Numbered from the stretch's first letter, positions 42,901 to 58,809 are shown. The stretch: 64,000 nucleotides of DNA from Achatina immaculata (GCA_009760885.1 CM019696.1:43866358-43930357); one strand, 5' to 3'. The notes: a model not told the origin generated them from the sequence alone. Numbers and translations: made by a program.

Positions 42901-45900
42901 ATGTCTGTATAACTAGCTGGTGGAATAATGCACATGTCTATAGAGACAATTCGTGGAACAGAGCACTTGTTGTGGAGAAAGCGAGTAGAGCAGAGAACAT
43001 GTCTATAGAAACAGTTAGTAGAGGAGAGAAAATATCTGTAGAGAGAGATAGTAGAGCCAGATAGTAGAGCAGATTATATGTAGAACAGGTAGTAGAACAG
43101 ATTATATGTCTTTAGAGCTAGCTGGCGGAAAAGAGCACATGCATGTACAGCCAGCTATTTGGGCAGAGACGATGGCTGTAGAGACAGGTAGTAGAGCAGA
43201 GAACATGTCTGTGGAGTCAGATGGTAGAAAAAAGCACATGTCTGTAGAGCCAGGTAGTAGAACAGAGCACATGTCTGTAAAGCCAGCTTGTAGTAAAGAG
43301 CACATGTCTGTAGAGCCAGCTAGTAGAGCAGAAAACATGTCTATAGTGCCAGCTGGAAGAACAGAGCACATGTCTGTATAGCCAGCTGGTGGAGTAGAGC
43401 ACATGTCTGTAGAGCCAGTTCGTGGAACAGAGGACATGTCTGTAGAGTAAGCGAGTAGAGCAGAGAGCATGCCTATTCAACCAGCTAGTAGAGCAGAGAA
43501 CATATCTGTAGAGAGAGATAGTAGAGCACAGAACATATCTATAGAGAGAGATAATAGACCAGAGAACATGTCTGTAGAGCCAGCTAGTAGAGCAGAGAAA
43601 ATGTCTGTAGAGCCAGATACTAGAGCAGAGAACATGTCTGCAGAGCCAACTAGTCGAGCAGAGCATGTATATGTAGAGCCAGCTTGTAGAGCAGAGCATA
43701 AGTCTATTGAGGCTACTAGCAGTTCAGAGCATATGTCTATAGAGCCAGCTTATGGAGCAGAGCACATTTCTATACAGCCATCTTGTAGAGCAGAGCCCGT
43801 GGCTATAGAGCCAGTTAGTAGGGCAGAGAACATGTCTGTAGAGCCAGCTAATACAGCAGAGTAGATGTATGTAGAGCCAAATAGTACAGCAGAGCATATG
43901 TCTGTAGAGCCAGCTAGTACAGCAGAGCATATGTCTGTAGAGCCAGCTAGTACAGCAGAGAATATGTCTATAGAGCCAGCTAGTACAGCAGAGCATATGT
44001 CTGTAGATCCAGCTAGTACAGCAGAGCATATGTATGTAGAGCCATTTAGTACAGTAGAGAATATGTCTGTTGAGCCATCTAGTAGAACAGATCATATGTC
44101 TTTAGAACCAGCTGGTGGAACAGAGCACATGCATGTAGAGCCAGCTAGTAGGGCAGATAAGATGGCTGCAGATCCAGGTGGCAGAGCAGAGCGTATGTCT
44201 ATAGAGCCAGCTAGTAAAGCAGGAAACACGTCTTTAGACTAAACGAGCAAAGCAGAGCAGAGCACATGTCTGTAGAGTCATCTGATGGAACAGAGCACAT
44301 GTCTGTAGAGCCACCTTGTAGAACAGAGCACATGTCTGTAGAGACAGCTGGTAAAATAGAAAACATGTCTGTAGAGCCAGCTGGTAGAATCGAGCACATG
44401 TCTGTAGAACCACCCAGTAGAGCAGAGCACATGTCTGTAGAACCACCTAGTAAAGCTGAGCAAATGTCTGCAGAACCAGCTAGAAGAACAGAGCACATGT
44501 CTATACAGCCAGCTAGTAGAGCAGAGAAAATGTCTATAGAACCAGCTAGTAGAGAAGAGCACATGTCTGCAGAACCAGCTAGTAGAGCAGATGACATGTC
44601 TGTAGAACAAGCTAGAAGGACATAGCACATGTCTGTAGAACCAGCCAGTAGAGCAGACGATATATTTGTAGAGCCAGGTAGTAGAGCAGGGCATACATCT
44701 GTACAGCCAGCTATGAGAGCAGAGCAGACGTCTGTAGAGGCTACTAACAGAGCAGAGAACATGTCTGTAGAATAAGCTAATAGAGCAGAGCACATGTCTG
44801 TAGAGCCAATTAGTATAGCATAGAACATGTCTGTAGAGCCAGCTAGTACAATAGAGCATATGTCTGTAGATCCAGCTAGTAGATAGAGAACATGTCTGCA
44901 GAGCCAACAAGTAGAGCAGAGCATATGTCTGTATAGCCAGCTAGTAGAGCAGTGCATACGTCTGTAGAGCCAACTTGTAGAGTAGAGCATACGTCTGTAG
45001 AGGCTACTAGCAGAGCAGAGATTATGTGAGTAGAGCCAGCTGATGGAGCTGAGCACATTGCCATACAGCAACATTGTAGAGCAGAGAACCTGGCTGTAGA
45101 GCAAGTAAGAAGAGCATAGTACATGGCTATAGAGCCAGTTAGAAGGGTAGAGAACATGTCTCTAGAGCCAGGTAATACATCAGAGCATATGTCTGTAGCG
45201 CCAGCTAGTACAGCAGTGCATATATCTATAGAACCAGCTAGTAGAGCAGAGCATATGTCTGTAGAGCCAGCTAGTACAGTAGAGCATATGCCAGTAGAGC
45301 TAGCTAGTACAGCAGAGCATATGTCTGTATAGCCAGCTATTACAGCATAGCATACGTATGTAGAGCCAGTTAGTACAACAGAGAATATTTCTGTAGAGCC
45401 ATCTAGTAGTACAGACCATATGTCTATAGAGCCAGCTAGTGGAACAGAGCACATGCATGTAGAGCCAGCTAGTGGAACAGAGCACATGCATGTAGAGCCA
45501 GCTATTTGGGCAGAGAAGATGGTTGTAGATCCAAATGGCAGAGCAGAGCATAGGTCTATAGAGTCAGCTAGTAAAGCAGGGAACACGTCTTTAGACCAAG
45601 CGTGCAAAGCAGAGCAGAGCATATGTCTGTAGAGTCATCTGATGGAACAGAGCACATGTCTGTATAGCCACCTGGTAGAACAGAGCACATGTCTGAAGAG
45701 CCAGCTGGTAGAACAGAACACATGTCTGTAAAGCAAGCTGGTAGAACAGAGCACATGTCTGTAGAGACAGCTGGTGGAATAGAGAACAGGTCTATAGAGC
45801 CAGCAGGTGGAACAGAGCACATATCTGTAAATCCAGCTAGTAGAGCAGAGAACATAACCGTAGAACCAGGAAGTAGAGCAGGGAACATGTCTGTTGATAA

Positions 45901-48900
45901 AGCTAGCGGAATAGAGCACATGTCTGTAAAGCCAGATAGTATAGCACAGCACATGTCTGTAGAACAAGGTAGAAGGATAGAGCACATGGCTGTTGAACCA
46001 GCTAGTAGACCAGAGGACATGTCTGTAGACCCAGCTAGTAGAGTAGAGCACATTTCTGCAGAGCCAGCTAGTAAAACAGAGCATATGTTAGTAGATCCAG
46101 CTAGTAGATAGAGAACATGTCTTCAGAGCCACCAAGTAGAGTAGATCATATGTCTGTAGAGCCAACTAGTAGAGCAGTGCATACGTCTGTAGAGCCAGCT
46201 TGTAGAGCAGAGCATACGTCTGTAGAGGCTACTAGCAGAGCTAGCTGATGGAGCAGAGCACATTGCTATACAGCCACATTGGAGAGCAGAACACGTTGCT
46301 GTAGAGCCATAGTAGAGCAGACCACATGTCTGTAGAACCACCCAGTAGAGCAGAGCACATGTCTGTAGAACCACCTAGTAAAGCAGAGCACATGTCTATA
46401 GAACTAGCTAGAAGAACAGAGCACATGTCTATAGAGTCAGTTAGTAGAGCAGAGCACATGTCTATAGAACCAGCTAGTAGAGCAGAGCATATGTCTGTAG
46501 AACCAGCTAGTAGAGCAGAGCATATGTCTGTAGAAGCAGCTAGTAGAGCAGATCACATGTCCGTAGAACAAGCTAGAAGGACATAGCACATGTCTGTAGA
46601 ACCAGCTAGTAAAGCAGAGCACATGTCTGCAGAGCCAGCTAGTAGAACAGAGAATATATCTGTAGAGCCAGTTAGTACAGCGAGAATATGTCTTTGAGCC
46701 ATCTAGTAGAACAGACCATATATCTTTAGAGCCAGGTGGTGGAACAGAGCACATGCATGTAGAGCCAGCTAGCTGGTCAGAGAAGATGGCTGTAGATCCA
46801 GTTGGCAGTGTAGAGCGTATGTCTATAGAGCCAGGTAATAAAGCAGGGAACACGTCTTTAGCCCAAGCGAGTAAAGCAGAGCAGTGCACATGTCTGTAGA
46901 GCCAGCTGGTGGAACAGAGCACATGTCTGTAGAGCCAGCTCATAGAACAGAGCACATGTCTGTAGTGCCAGCTGGAAGAATATTGCACATGTCTGTATAG
47001 CCAGCTGGTGGAATAGAGCACATGTCTTTAGAGCCATTTCATGGAACAGAGCACGTCTCTAGAATAATCGAGTGGAGCAGAGAAGATGTCTATAGAAACA
47101 TCGAGTACAGCAGGGCATATGTCTATAGAGCCAGTTAGTACAGCAGAGAATATGTCTGTAGAACCATCTAGTAGAACAGACCATATATCTTTAGAGCCAG
47201 CTGGTGGAACAGAGCACATGCATGTAGAGCCACCTATTTGGGCAGAGATGATGGCTGTAGAGCCAGCTAGTAGAGCGGAGAACATGTCTGTAGAGTCAGC
47301 TGGTGGAACAGAGAACATGTCTGTAAAGAAAGCTAGTGGAATAGAGCACATGTCTGTAGAACCAGATAGCAGAGCAGACCACATGTCTGTAGAACAAGCT
47401 AGAAGGATAGAGCACATGGCTGTAGAACCAGCTGGTAGAGCAGAGCACATGTCTGTAGAGCCAGCTAGTAGAACATAGCACATGTCTGTACAGCCAGCTA
47501 GTAAAGCAGAGCACATGTCTGCAGAGCCAGTTAGTAAAACAGAGGATATGCCTGTAGATCCAGCTTGTAGATAGAGAACATGTCTGCAGAGCCACCAAAT
47601 AGAATAGAGCATATGTCTGTAGAGCCAGGAAGAAGAGCAGTGCATACGTCTGTAGAGCAAGGTTGTAGAGCAGAGCATACGTCTGTAGAGGCTACTAGCA
47701 GAGCAGAGCACATGTCTGTAGAGCCAGCTGATGGAGCAGAGCACATTGCTATACAGCCACATTGTAGAGCAGAGCACGTGGCTATAGAGCCAGTTAGTAG
47801 AGCATAGTACATAGCTGTAGAGCCAGTTAGAAGGGTAGAGAACTTGTCTGTGTAGCCAGCTAATACAGCAGAGGATATGTCTACATAGCCAGCTAGTACA
47901 GCAGAGCATATGTCTGTAGAACCAGCTAGTACAGCAGAGCATATATCTGTAGAGTCAGCTAGTACAGCAGAGCATATGTCTGTAGAGCCAGTTAGTACAG
48001 TAGAACATATGTATGTAGAGCCAGTTAGTACAGTACACAATATTTCTGTAGAGCCATCTAGTAAAACAGACCATATGTCTTTAGAGCCAGCTAGTGGAAC
48101 AGAGCACATGTCTGTAGAGCCAGCACATGGAACAGAGCACATGTCTGTAGTGCCAGCTGGAAGAACAGAGCACATGTCTGTAGCGCCAGCTGGTGGAATA
48201 GAGCACATGTCTGTAGCGCCAGCTGGTGGAATAGAGTACATGCCTGTGGAGCCCGTTCGTGAAACATAGAGCATAGAACATGGCTGTAGAGCCAGTTAGA
48301 AGGGCAGAGAACATGTCTGTAGAGCCAGCTAATACAGCAGAACATATATCTGTAGAGCCAGCTAGTAGAGCAGAGCATATTTATGTAGAGCCAGTTAGTA
48401 CAGTAGAGATTATGTCTGTTGAGCCATCTAGTAGAACAGACCATATATTTTTAGAGACAGCTGTTGGAACAGAGCACATGCATGTAGAGCCACCTTGTTG
48501 GGCAGAGAAGATGGCTGTAGATCCAGGTGGCAGAGCAGAGCATATGTCTATAGAGCCAGCTATTAAAGCAGGGAACACGTCTTTAGACTAAGCGAGCAAA
48601 GCAGAGCAGAGCACATTTCTGTAGAGTCATCTGATGGAATGGAGCACATGTCTGTAGAGACAGCTGGTAGAATAGAGAACATGTCTGTAGAACGACGTAG
48701 TAGAGCAGAGCAAATGATTGTAGAACCACTTATAAGAACAGAGCACATGTCTATAGAGCCAGTTAGTAGAGCAGAGAAAATGTCTATATAACCAGCTACT
48801 AGAGCAGAGCACATGTCTGTAGAACAAGCTAGAAGGACATAGCACATGTCTGTAGAACCAGCTAGTAGAGCAGAGCACATGTCTGTAGAGCCAGCTAGTA

Positions 48901-49824
48901 GAGCAGGGCATATGTCTGTACAGCCAGCTATAATAGCACAGGAGACGTTTGTAGAAGATACTAACAAAGCAGACCACATATCTGTAGAACAAGCTAGTAG
49001 AGCAGAGCACATGTCTGTAGAGCCAACTAGTATAGCATAGAACATGTCTGTAGAGAAAGCTAGTACAACAGAGCATATGTCTGTAGAGCCAACTAGTACA
49101 GCAGAGCATATGTCTGTAGAGCGAGCTAATACAGCAGATCATATGTCTGTAGAGCCAGTTAGTACAACAGAGCATATGTCTTTGAGCCGTCTAGTAGAAC
49201 AGACCATATGTCCTTAGAGCCAGCTGGTGGAACAGAGCATATAGAGGTAGAGCTAGCTAGTTGGGCAGCGACTATGGCTGTAGATCCAGTTGGCAGAGCA
49301 GTGCTTATGTCTATAGATCCAGCTTGTAAATCAGGAAACACCTCTTTAGCCTAAGCGAGCAAAGCAGAGCAGTGCAAATGTCTGTAGAGCCAGCTGGTGG
49401 AACAGATCTCATGTCTGTGGAACAAGCGAGTACAGCAGAGAACATATCTGTAGAGCAAGATAGTAGAGCAGAGCACATGTCTGTAGAGACAGCTATTAGA
49501 GCAGAGCACATGTCTGTAGAACAAAATTGAAGGACATAGCACATGTCTGCAGAGCCAGCTAGTAGAGAAGAGCATATATTTGTAGAGCCAGCGAGTAGAG
49601 CAAGCCATACGTCTGTACAGCCAGCTAGTAGAGCAGAACAGACGTCTGTAGAGACTACTAGCAGAGCAAAGCACATGTCTGTAGAACAAGTTAGTTCAGC
49701 AGAGCATATGTCTGTAGAGCCAACTAGTACAGCAGAGAATATATCTGTAGAGGCAGTTAGTACAGCAGAGTATATGTCTGTAGAGCCATCTAGTAGAACA
49801 GACCATATGTCTTTAGAGCTAGCT

Positions 49825-51965
49825 GGTGGAACATAGCACACGCATGAAGAGCCAGCTAGTTGGGCAGAGAAGATAGCTGTAGATCCAGTTGGCAGAGCAG
49901 AGCGTATGTCTATAGAGCAAGCTAGTAAAGCAGGTAACACGTCTTTAGCCCAAGCGAGCAAAGCAGAGGAGTGCAAATGTCTGTAGAGCCAGCTGGTGGA
50001 ACAGAGCACATGTCTGTAGAGCCAGCTGTCGGAACAGAGCACATGTCTGTAGTGCCAGGTGGAAGAACAGAGCACATGTCTATATAGCCAGCTGGTGGAA
50101 TAGAGCACATGTCAGTAGAGACAGTTCGTGGAACAGAGCACATGTCTGTAGAATAAGCGAGTAGAGCAGAGAACATGTCTATTGAACCAGCTAGTAGAGC
50201 AGAGAACATGTCTGTAGAGAGATATAGTAGAGCACAGAACATATCTATAGAGAGAGATAGTAGAGAAGATAACATGTCTGTAGAACCAGCTAGTAGAGCA
50301 GAGAAAATGTCTGTAGAGCCAGATACTAGAGCAGAGAACATGTCTGCAGAGCCAACTAGTAGAGCAGAGCATGCGTATGTAGAGCCAGCTTGTAGAGCAG
50401 ACCATATGTCTGTAGAGGCTACAGCAGTGCAGAGCATATGTCAGTAGAGCCAGCTTATGGAGCAGAGCACGTTTCTATACAGCCAACTTGTACAACAGAG
50501 CACCTGGCTATAGAGCCAGTTTCGTAGAGCATAGCACATAGCTGTAGAGCCAGTTAGTAGGGCAAAGAACGTGTCTGTAGAGCCAGCTAATACAGCAGAG
50601 CAGATGTCTGTAGAGCCAAATAGTACAGCAGAGCATATGTCTGTAGAGCCAGCTAGTACAGCAGAGCATATGTCTGTAGAGCCTGCTAGTACAGTAGAGA
50701 ATATGTCTGTAGAACTATCTAGTAGAACAGACCATATATCTTTAGAGCCAGCTGGTGGAACAAAGCACATGCATGTACAGTCAGCTATTTGGACCGAGAA
50801 GATGGCTGTAGAGCCAGTTAGTAGAGCAGAAAACATGTCTGTAGAGTCAGCTGGTGGAACAGAGCACATGCCTGTAGAGCAAGCTAATAAAACAGAGCAC
50901 ATGTCTGTAGATCCAGATTGTGGAACAGAGCACGTGTCTGTAGAGCTAGTTATTAGAGAAGAGCACATGTCTGTAAAGCCAGCTAGTAGAGCAGAGAACA
51001 TGTCTGTAGAACCAGCTAGTAGAGCAGAAAACGTGTCTGTATAGCCAGCTGTTGGAACAGAGCACATGTCTGTAGAACCAGATAGTAGATCAGAGCACAT
51101 GTTTGTAGAACAAGCTAGAAGGATAGAGCACATGGCTATAGAACCAGCTAGTAGAGTAGAGCACATGTCTGTAGAGCCAACTAGTAGAGCAGAGCATATG
51201 TCTGTAGAGCCAGCTAGTAAAACACAACATATGTCTTTAGAGCTAGCTGGTGGAACATAGCACACGCATGAAGAGCCAGCTAGTTGGGCAGAGAAGATAG
51301 CTGTAGATCCAGTTGGCAGAGCAGAGCGTATGTCTATAGAGCAAGCTAGTAAAGCAGGTAACACGTCTTTAGCCCAAGCGAGCAAAGCAGAGGAGTGCAA
51401 ATGTCTGTAGAGCCAGCTGGTGGAACAGAGCACATGTCTGTAGAGCCAGCTGTCGGAACAGAGCACATGTCTGTAGTGCCAGGTGGAAGAACAGAGCACA
51501 TGTCTATATAGCCAGCTGGTGGAATAGAGCACATGTCAGTAGAGACAGTTCGTGGAACAGAGCACATGTCTGTAGAATAAGCGAGTAGAGCAGAGAACAT
51601 GTCTATTGAACCAGCTAGTAGAGCAGAGAACATGTCTGTAGAGAGATATAGTAGAGCACAGAACATATCTATAGAGAGAGATAGTAGAGAAGATAACATG
51701 TCTGTAGAACCAGCTAGTAGAGCAGAGAAAATGTCTGTAGAGCCAGATACTAGAGCAGAGAACATGTCTGCAGAGCCAACTAGTAGAGCAGAGCATGCGT
51801 ATGTAGAGCCAGCTTGTAGAGCAGACCATATGTCTGTAGAGGCTACAGCAGTGCAGAGCATATGTCAGTAGAGCCAGCTTATGGAGCAGAGCACGTTTCT
51901 ATACAGCCAACTTGTACAACAGAGCACCTGGCTATAGAGCCAGTTTCGTAGAGCATAGCACATGG
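49825..51965. repeat. Higher-order duplication in the 33-bp array, 1424 bp
   Basis: About 49825-50540 recurs at about 51249-51964 with a 1424-bp shift, with identical variant patterns (for example the run at 50112-50437 and 51536-51861). The middle part differs. Confidence 0.85.
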
Positions 51966-54900
51966 CTGTAGAGCCAGTTAGAAGGGTAAAGAACATATCT
52001 GTAGAGCCAGCTAATATAACAGAGAATATGTCTGTAGTGCCAGCAATTTCAGCAGAGCAGATGTCTGTAGAGCCAGCTAGTACAGCAGAGCATATGTCTG
52101 TAGAGCCTGCTAGTACAGTAGAGAATATGTCTGTAGAGCCATCTAGTAGAACAGATCATATGTCTTTAAAGCCAGCTAGAGGAATAGAGCACATGCATGT
52201 AGAGCCAGCTAGTTGGGCAGAGAAGATGGCTGTAGATCCAAGTGGCAGAGCAGAACATATGTCTATAGAGTCATCTAGTAAAGCAGGGAACACTTCTTTA
52301 GACCAAGCGAGGAAAGCAGAGCAGAGCACATGTCTGTAGAGTCATCTGATGGAACAGAGTATATGTCTGTAGAGACACCTGGTAGAACAGAGCACATGTC
52401 TCAAGAGCCAGCTAGTAGAGCAGAAAACATGTCCGTAGAGAAAGCTAGTGGAATAGAGCACAAGTCTGTAAAACCAGATAGTATAGCAAAGCATATGTCT
52501 GTAGAGCCAGCTAGTAGAGAAGAGCATATGTCTGTGGAACCAGCTAGTACAGCAGAGCATATGTTTGTAGAGCTAGCTAGTACAGCAGAGCATATGTCTG
52601 TAGAGCCAGCTAGTACAGCAGAGCATATGTCTGTAGAGCCAGCTAGTATAGCAGAGCATATGTATGTAGAGCCAGTTAGTACAGCAGACAATATGTCTGT
52701 AGGGCTGTCTAGTAGAACATACCATATGTCTTTAGAGCCAGCTGGTGGAACAGAGCACATGCATGTAGTGAAATCTAGTTGGGCAGAGAAGATGGCTGTA
52801 TATTCAGGTGGCTGAGCAGATCATATGTCTATAGAGCCAGATAGTAAAGCAGGTTACACGTCTTTAGACCAAGCGAGCAAATCAGACCAGAGCACATGTC
52901 TGTAGAGTCATCTGATGGAACAGAGCACATGTCTGTAGAACCACCTAGTAGAGCAGAGCACATGTCTGTAGAACCGGCTAGACGAACAAAGCACATGTCT
53001 ATCGAGCCAGCTAGTAGAGCAGAGCACTTGTCTCTAGAACCAGCTAGTAGAGCAGAGAACATAGCTGTAGAGCCAGCTAATACAGCAGAGGATATGTCTG
53101 TAGAGCAAGCTAGTACAGCATAACATATGTCTGTAGAGCCAGTTAGTACAGAATATGTCTGTAGAACCATCTAGTAGAACAGACTGTATGTCTTTAGAGC
53201 CAGCTGGTGGAACAGAGCACATGGATGTATAGCCAGCTATTTGGGCAGAGAAGATGGCTGTTGAGCCAGGTAGTGGAGCAGATAACATGTCTGTAGAGTC
53301 AGTTGGTGGAACAAATCACATGTCTGTAGAGCCAGCTAGTAGTACAGAGCAGATGTCTGTAGAGCCAGCCGGTGGAACAGAGCACATGTCTGTAAATCCA
53401 GCTAGTAGAGAAGAGCACATGTCTGTAAATCCAGCTAGTACAGCATATCTGTAGAAAAAGTTTGAAGGATAGAGCACATGGCTGTAGAACCAGCTATTAG
53501 AGTAGAGGACATGTCTGAAGAGCCAGCTAGTAGAGCAGAGCACATGTGTGTAGAGCCAGCTAGTAAAGCAGAGCTCATGTCTGTAGAGTCAGCAAGTAAA
53601 ACAGAGCATATGTCTCTAGATTCAGCTAGTAGATAGAGAACATGTCTGCAGAGCCACCAAGTAGAGTAGAGCATATGTCTGTAGAGCCAGTTAGTAGAGC
53701 AGTGCATACGTCTGTAGAGCAAGCTTGTAGAGCAGAGCTTACGTCTGTAGAGGCTACTAGCAGAGCAGAACATATGTCTGTAGAGCTAGCTGATGGAGCA
53801 GAGCACGTGGCTGTAGAGTCAGTTAGTAGAGCATAGCAGATGGATGTAGAGCCAGTTAGAAGGGCAGAGAACATGTCTGTAGAACCATCTAATACAGCAG
53901 AGCATATGTCTGTAGAGCCAGCTAGTAAAGTAGAGCATATGTCTGTAGAAACAGCTAGTACAGCAGAGCATATGTAGGTAGAGCCAGCTAGTACATCAGA
54001 GCATATGTCTGTAGAGCCAGCTAGTATAGCAGAGCATATATCTGTAGATCCAGGTAGCAAGCAGAGCACATGTCTGTAGATACAGCTAGTACAGCCTAGC
54101 ACATGTCTGTAGAGCCATCTAGTAGAGCAGTGCAAATACCTGTAGATCCAGCTAGTAAAGCAGAGTACTTGCCTGTAGAGCGAGATGGTGGAACAGAGCA
54201 CATGTCCGTAGAGCCAGCTTGTAGAACAGAGCACATGTCTGTAGAGCCAGCTGGTACAGCAGAGCATATGTCTGTAGAGACGGCTAGTACATCAGAGCAT
54301 ATGTCTGTAGAGCTAGCTAGTACAAAAGAGCATATATATGTAGAACCAGTTAGTACAGTAGAAAATATGTCTGTAGAGACATCTAGAAGAACAGACGATA
54401 TATGTCTTTAGAGACAGCTGTTGGAACGGAGCACATGCTTGTAGAGGCAGCTAGTAGGGCAGAGAAAATGGCTGTAGATCCAGGTGGAAGAGCAGAGCAT
54501 ATATAGACATATAGAGCCAGCTAGTAAAGCAGGGAACAGGCCTTTTGACTAAACGAGAAAAGCAGAGCAGAGCACAAGTCTGTAGAGTCATCTGATGGAA
54601 CAGAGCACATGTCAGTAGAGCCACCTTGTAGAACAGAGCACATGTCTGTAGAGACAGCTGGTAAAATAGAGAACATGTCTATAGAGTCAGCTAGTAGAAT
54701 AGAGCACATGTCTGTAGAACCACCCAGTAGAGCAGAGCACATGTATGTAGAATCACCTAGTAGAGCAGAGAAAATATCTGCAGAACCAGCTAAAAGAACA
54801 GAGCACATGTCTATACAGCCAGCTAGTAGAGCATTGAAAATGTCTATAGAACCAGCTGTAGAGCAGATGACATGTCTGTAGAACAAGCTAGAAGGACATA

Positions 54901-57900
54901 GCACATGTCTGTAGAAAAAGCCAGTAGAGCAGAGCACATGTCTGCAGAGCCAGCTAGTAGAGCAGAGGATATATCTGTAGAGCCAGGTAGTAGAGCAGGG
55001 CATACGTCTGTACAGCCAGCTATGAGAGCAGAGCAGACGTCTGTAGAGGCTACTACCAGAGCAGAGCACATGTCTGTATAACAAGCTACTAGAGCAGAGA
55101 CCATGTCTGTAGAGCCAGCTAGTACAACAGAGCATATGCAGGTAGAGCGAGCTAGTTGGGCAGCGAAGATGGCTGTAGATCCAGTTGGCAGTGCAGAGCT
55201 TATGTGTATAGAGCGAGCTAGTAAAGGAGGGAACACGTCTTTAGCCCAAGCAAGCAAAGCAGAGCATTGCAAATGTCTGTAGAACCAGCTGGTGGAACAG
55301 AGCACATGTATGTAGAGCCAGCTGGTGGAGAAGAGCACATGTCTGTGGAGCAAGCGAGTAGAGCAGAGAAAATGTCTGTTTAGCCAGATAGTAGAGCAGA
55401 GCACATGTCCTTAGAACATGCTAATAGAACAGAGCACATGTCTGTAGAGCCAGCTAGAAGAGCAGTGCACATGTCTGTAGAGCCAGCTAGTAGTTCAGAG
55501 ATCATGTCTATAGAACCAGCTATTAGAACTGAGCACATGTCTGTTGAGCCAGCTGGTAGAGCAGAACATATATCTCTAGAACCAGCTAGTAGAACATAGC
55601 ACATGTTTTTAGAACCAGCTAGTAGAACAGAGCACATGTCTGTAGAAACATCTAGTAGTACAGAGCATATGTCTGTAGAATCAGCTAGTAGATAAAGAGC
55701 ACATGTTTATAGAGCCAGCTAGTAGAGTAGAGCATGTGTATGTAGAACAATCTAGTAGAGCAGAGCACATGTCTGTAAATATAGCTAGTAGAATAGAGCA
55801 CATGTCTGTAAAACTGGCTAGTAGAGTAGAACACATGTCTATAAAACAAGCTAGTAGATTAGAGCACACGTCTGTAGAACCAGTTAGTGGAACAGAGCAC
55901 ATGTCTGTAGAGCCAGCAAGTAGTACAGAGCATGTGTCTGTAGAACTAACTAGTAGAGCACAGCACATGTCTGTAGAGATAGCTAGTAGAGTAGAAGTAG
56001 AGCACATGTCTGTAGAAGTGGCTAGTAGAGTAGAGCACACGTGTATAGAACAAGCTAGTAGAGTAGAACACATGTCTGTAGAACCAGCTAGTAGAGTAGA
56101 GCACATGTCTGTAGAACCAGCTATTAGAGGATTGCACTTTTCTGTAGAGCAAGCCATTAGAGTAGAGAACATGTCTGTAGAACCAGCTAGTAGAGTAGAG
56201 CACTTATGTGTAGAACTAGCCAGTAGAGTAGATCAAAATTCTGTAGAACCAGCTGCTAGAGTAGAGCACATATCTGTAAAACTAGTTACTAGAACAGAGC
56301 ACATGTCTGTAGAACTAGCTAGTAGAGTAGAGCACATGTTTGTTGAACTAGCCAGAATAGTAGAGCACATGTCTGTAGTACTAGCTATTAGAGTAGAGCA
56401 TATGTCTGTAGAACTAGTTATTAGAGGAGAGAAAATGTCTGTACATTCAGCTATTAGAGTAGATCACATGTCTGTTGAACTAGCTATTAGAGTAGAGCAC
56501 ATGTCTGTAGACATTGCTATTTTAGCAGAGAACATGTTTGTAAGACAAACTAGTAGGGTAGAGCACATGTCTGTAGAACCAGCTATTAGAATAGAACTCA
56601 GGTCTGTAGAACTAGCTAGGAGAGTAGAGTTCATGTCTGTAGAACCAGCTAGTATAGCAGAGCACCTGTCTGTAGAACCAGCTAGTAGAGCAGAGCAGAG
56701 CACATGACTATAGAACTATCTATTAGAACAGATCACTTGTTTGAAGAACCAGCTATTAGAACATAATACATTCATATAGAGCCAGCTATAAGAACATAGC
56801 ACATCTGTAGAACCAGCAGTTAGAACATAGCTCATGTCTGTAGAACTAAATAGTAGAGCAGAACACATGTCAGTAAAACCAGCTATTAGACCAAAGAACT
56901 AATCTGTAGAACAAGCATTTAAAGCAGAGCTCTTATCTGTAGAACCAGCTAGTAGAGCAGAGCACATAACTGTAGAGCCATCTAGTAGAGCAGAACACAT
57001 GTGTGTAGACCCAGCTAGTAGAGTACAGCACATTTGAGTAAAGCCAACTAGTACAACAGAGCACATGTCTGTAAAGCCAGCTTGTGGAACAAAGCACATG
57101 TCTGTAGAGTTAGCTAATGGAACAGAGCACATGTCTGTAGTGTAAGCAAGTAGAGCAGAGCAAATGTCTGTAGAACCAGATAGTAGAGTAACGTATATGT
57201 GTATAGAACCAGCTAGTAGAGTAGATCAGAGCATATGACTGTAGAACTAGCTAGTAGAGTAAAGCATACCTCTGTAGAATCAGTTAGTAGAGTACACCAG
57301 AGCACATATCTGTAGAGCCATCTAGTAGAACAGAGCACATGTCTGTAGAACCAGCTACTAGAGCAGAGCATATGTCTGTAGAACCAGCTAGTAGAATAGA
57401 GGACATGTCTGTAGAACCAGATAGTAGAGCAGAGCATATGTCTGTAGAACCAGCTAGTAGAGTAGAGCAGAGCACATGTCTGTAGAACTAGCTAGTAGAG
57501 TAGAGCATATGTCTGTAGAATCAGCTAGTAGAGTAGAGCAGAGCACATGTCTGTAGAGCCAGCTAGTAGAGCAGAGCACATGTCTGTAGAACCAGCTAGT
57601 AGAGCAGAGCACATGTCTGTAGAACCAGCTAGTAGAATAGAGCACATGTCTATAGAACCAGCTAGTAGAATAGAGCACATGTCTGTAGAACCAGCTAGTA
57701 GAGTAGAACACATGTCTGTAGAACAAGCTAGTAGAATAGAGCACATATTTGTAGATCCAGCTAGTAGAGTAGAGCACATGTCTGTAGAACCAGCTAGTAG
57801 AGTAGAGCACATGTCTGTAGAATAAGATAGTAAGGTAGAGCACATGTCTGTAGATCCAACTAATAGGGAAGAACACATGTCTGTAAAACTAGCTACTAAA

Positions 57901-58809
57901 GCAGAGCACATGTCTGTTGAACTATCTAGTAGAGTAGAAAACATGTCTGTAGTACTAGCTAGAAGAGTAAATCACATATCTGTAGAACTGTCTAATAGAG
58001 TAGATCACGTGTCTATAGAACTAGCTATTAGAGAAGAGCACATGTCAGTAGAACTAGCTATTAGAGTAGAGCACATGTCTGTAGAACTAGCTATTAGAGT
58101 AAAGCACAAGTCCTTACGTCCAGCTATTAGAGTGGAGTACATAGAACTAGCTATTAGAGCTGAGTACATGTCTATAGAAGTAGCTAATAGAATAGAAGAC
58201 ATTTCTGTGGAACAAGCTATTATAGTAGAGCAGAGCTCATTTCCATTGAACTAACTATTAGAGTAAAGGACATATCTGTAGAACAAGATATTAGAGCAGA
58301 ACACATGTCTGTAGAACCAGCTATTACAACAGAGCACATGTCTGTAGAACTAGCTTATAGAGTAGAACAGAGCACATGTCTGTATAACTAGCTATTTGAA
58401 CAGAGCACATGTCTGTAGAACCAGCTAGTTGAGTAGAGCATAGCACATGTCTGTATAAATAGCTTGTAGAGCAGAACATCTGTTTGGAGAACCAGCTATT
58501 GGAACAGTGCACATGTCTGTAGAACCAGCTATTAGAGTAGAGCATATGTTTGTAGAACCAGCTATTAGAGTAGAGCATATGTCTGTAGAACCAGCTATTA
58601 GAGTAAAGCACATGTCTGTAGAACCAGCTATTAGAGTAGAGCATATGTCTGTAGAACCAGCTATTAGAGTAGAGCACATATCTGTAGAACTAGCTAGTAG
58701 AGAAGAGCACATGTCTGTAAAACTAGCTACTAAAGCAGAGCACATGTCTGTAGAACCGGTTAGTAGAGTAAACTAGCTACTAAAGTAGAGCACAAGTCTG
58801 TAGAACTAG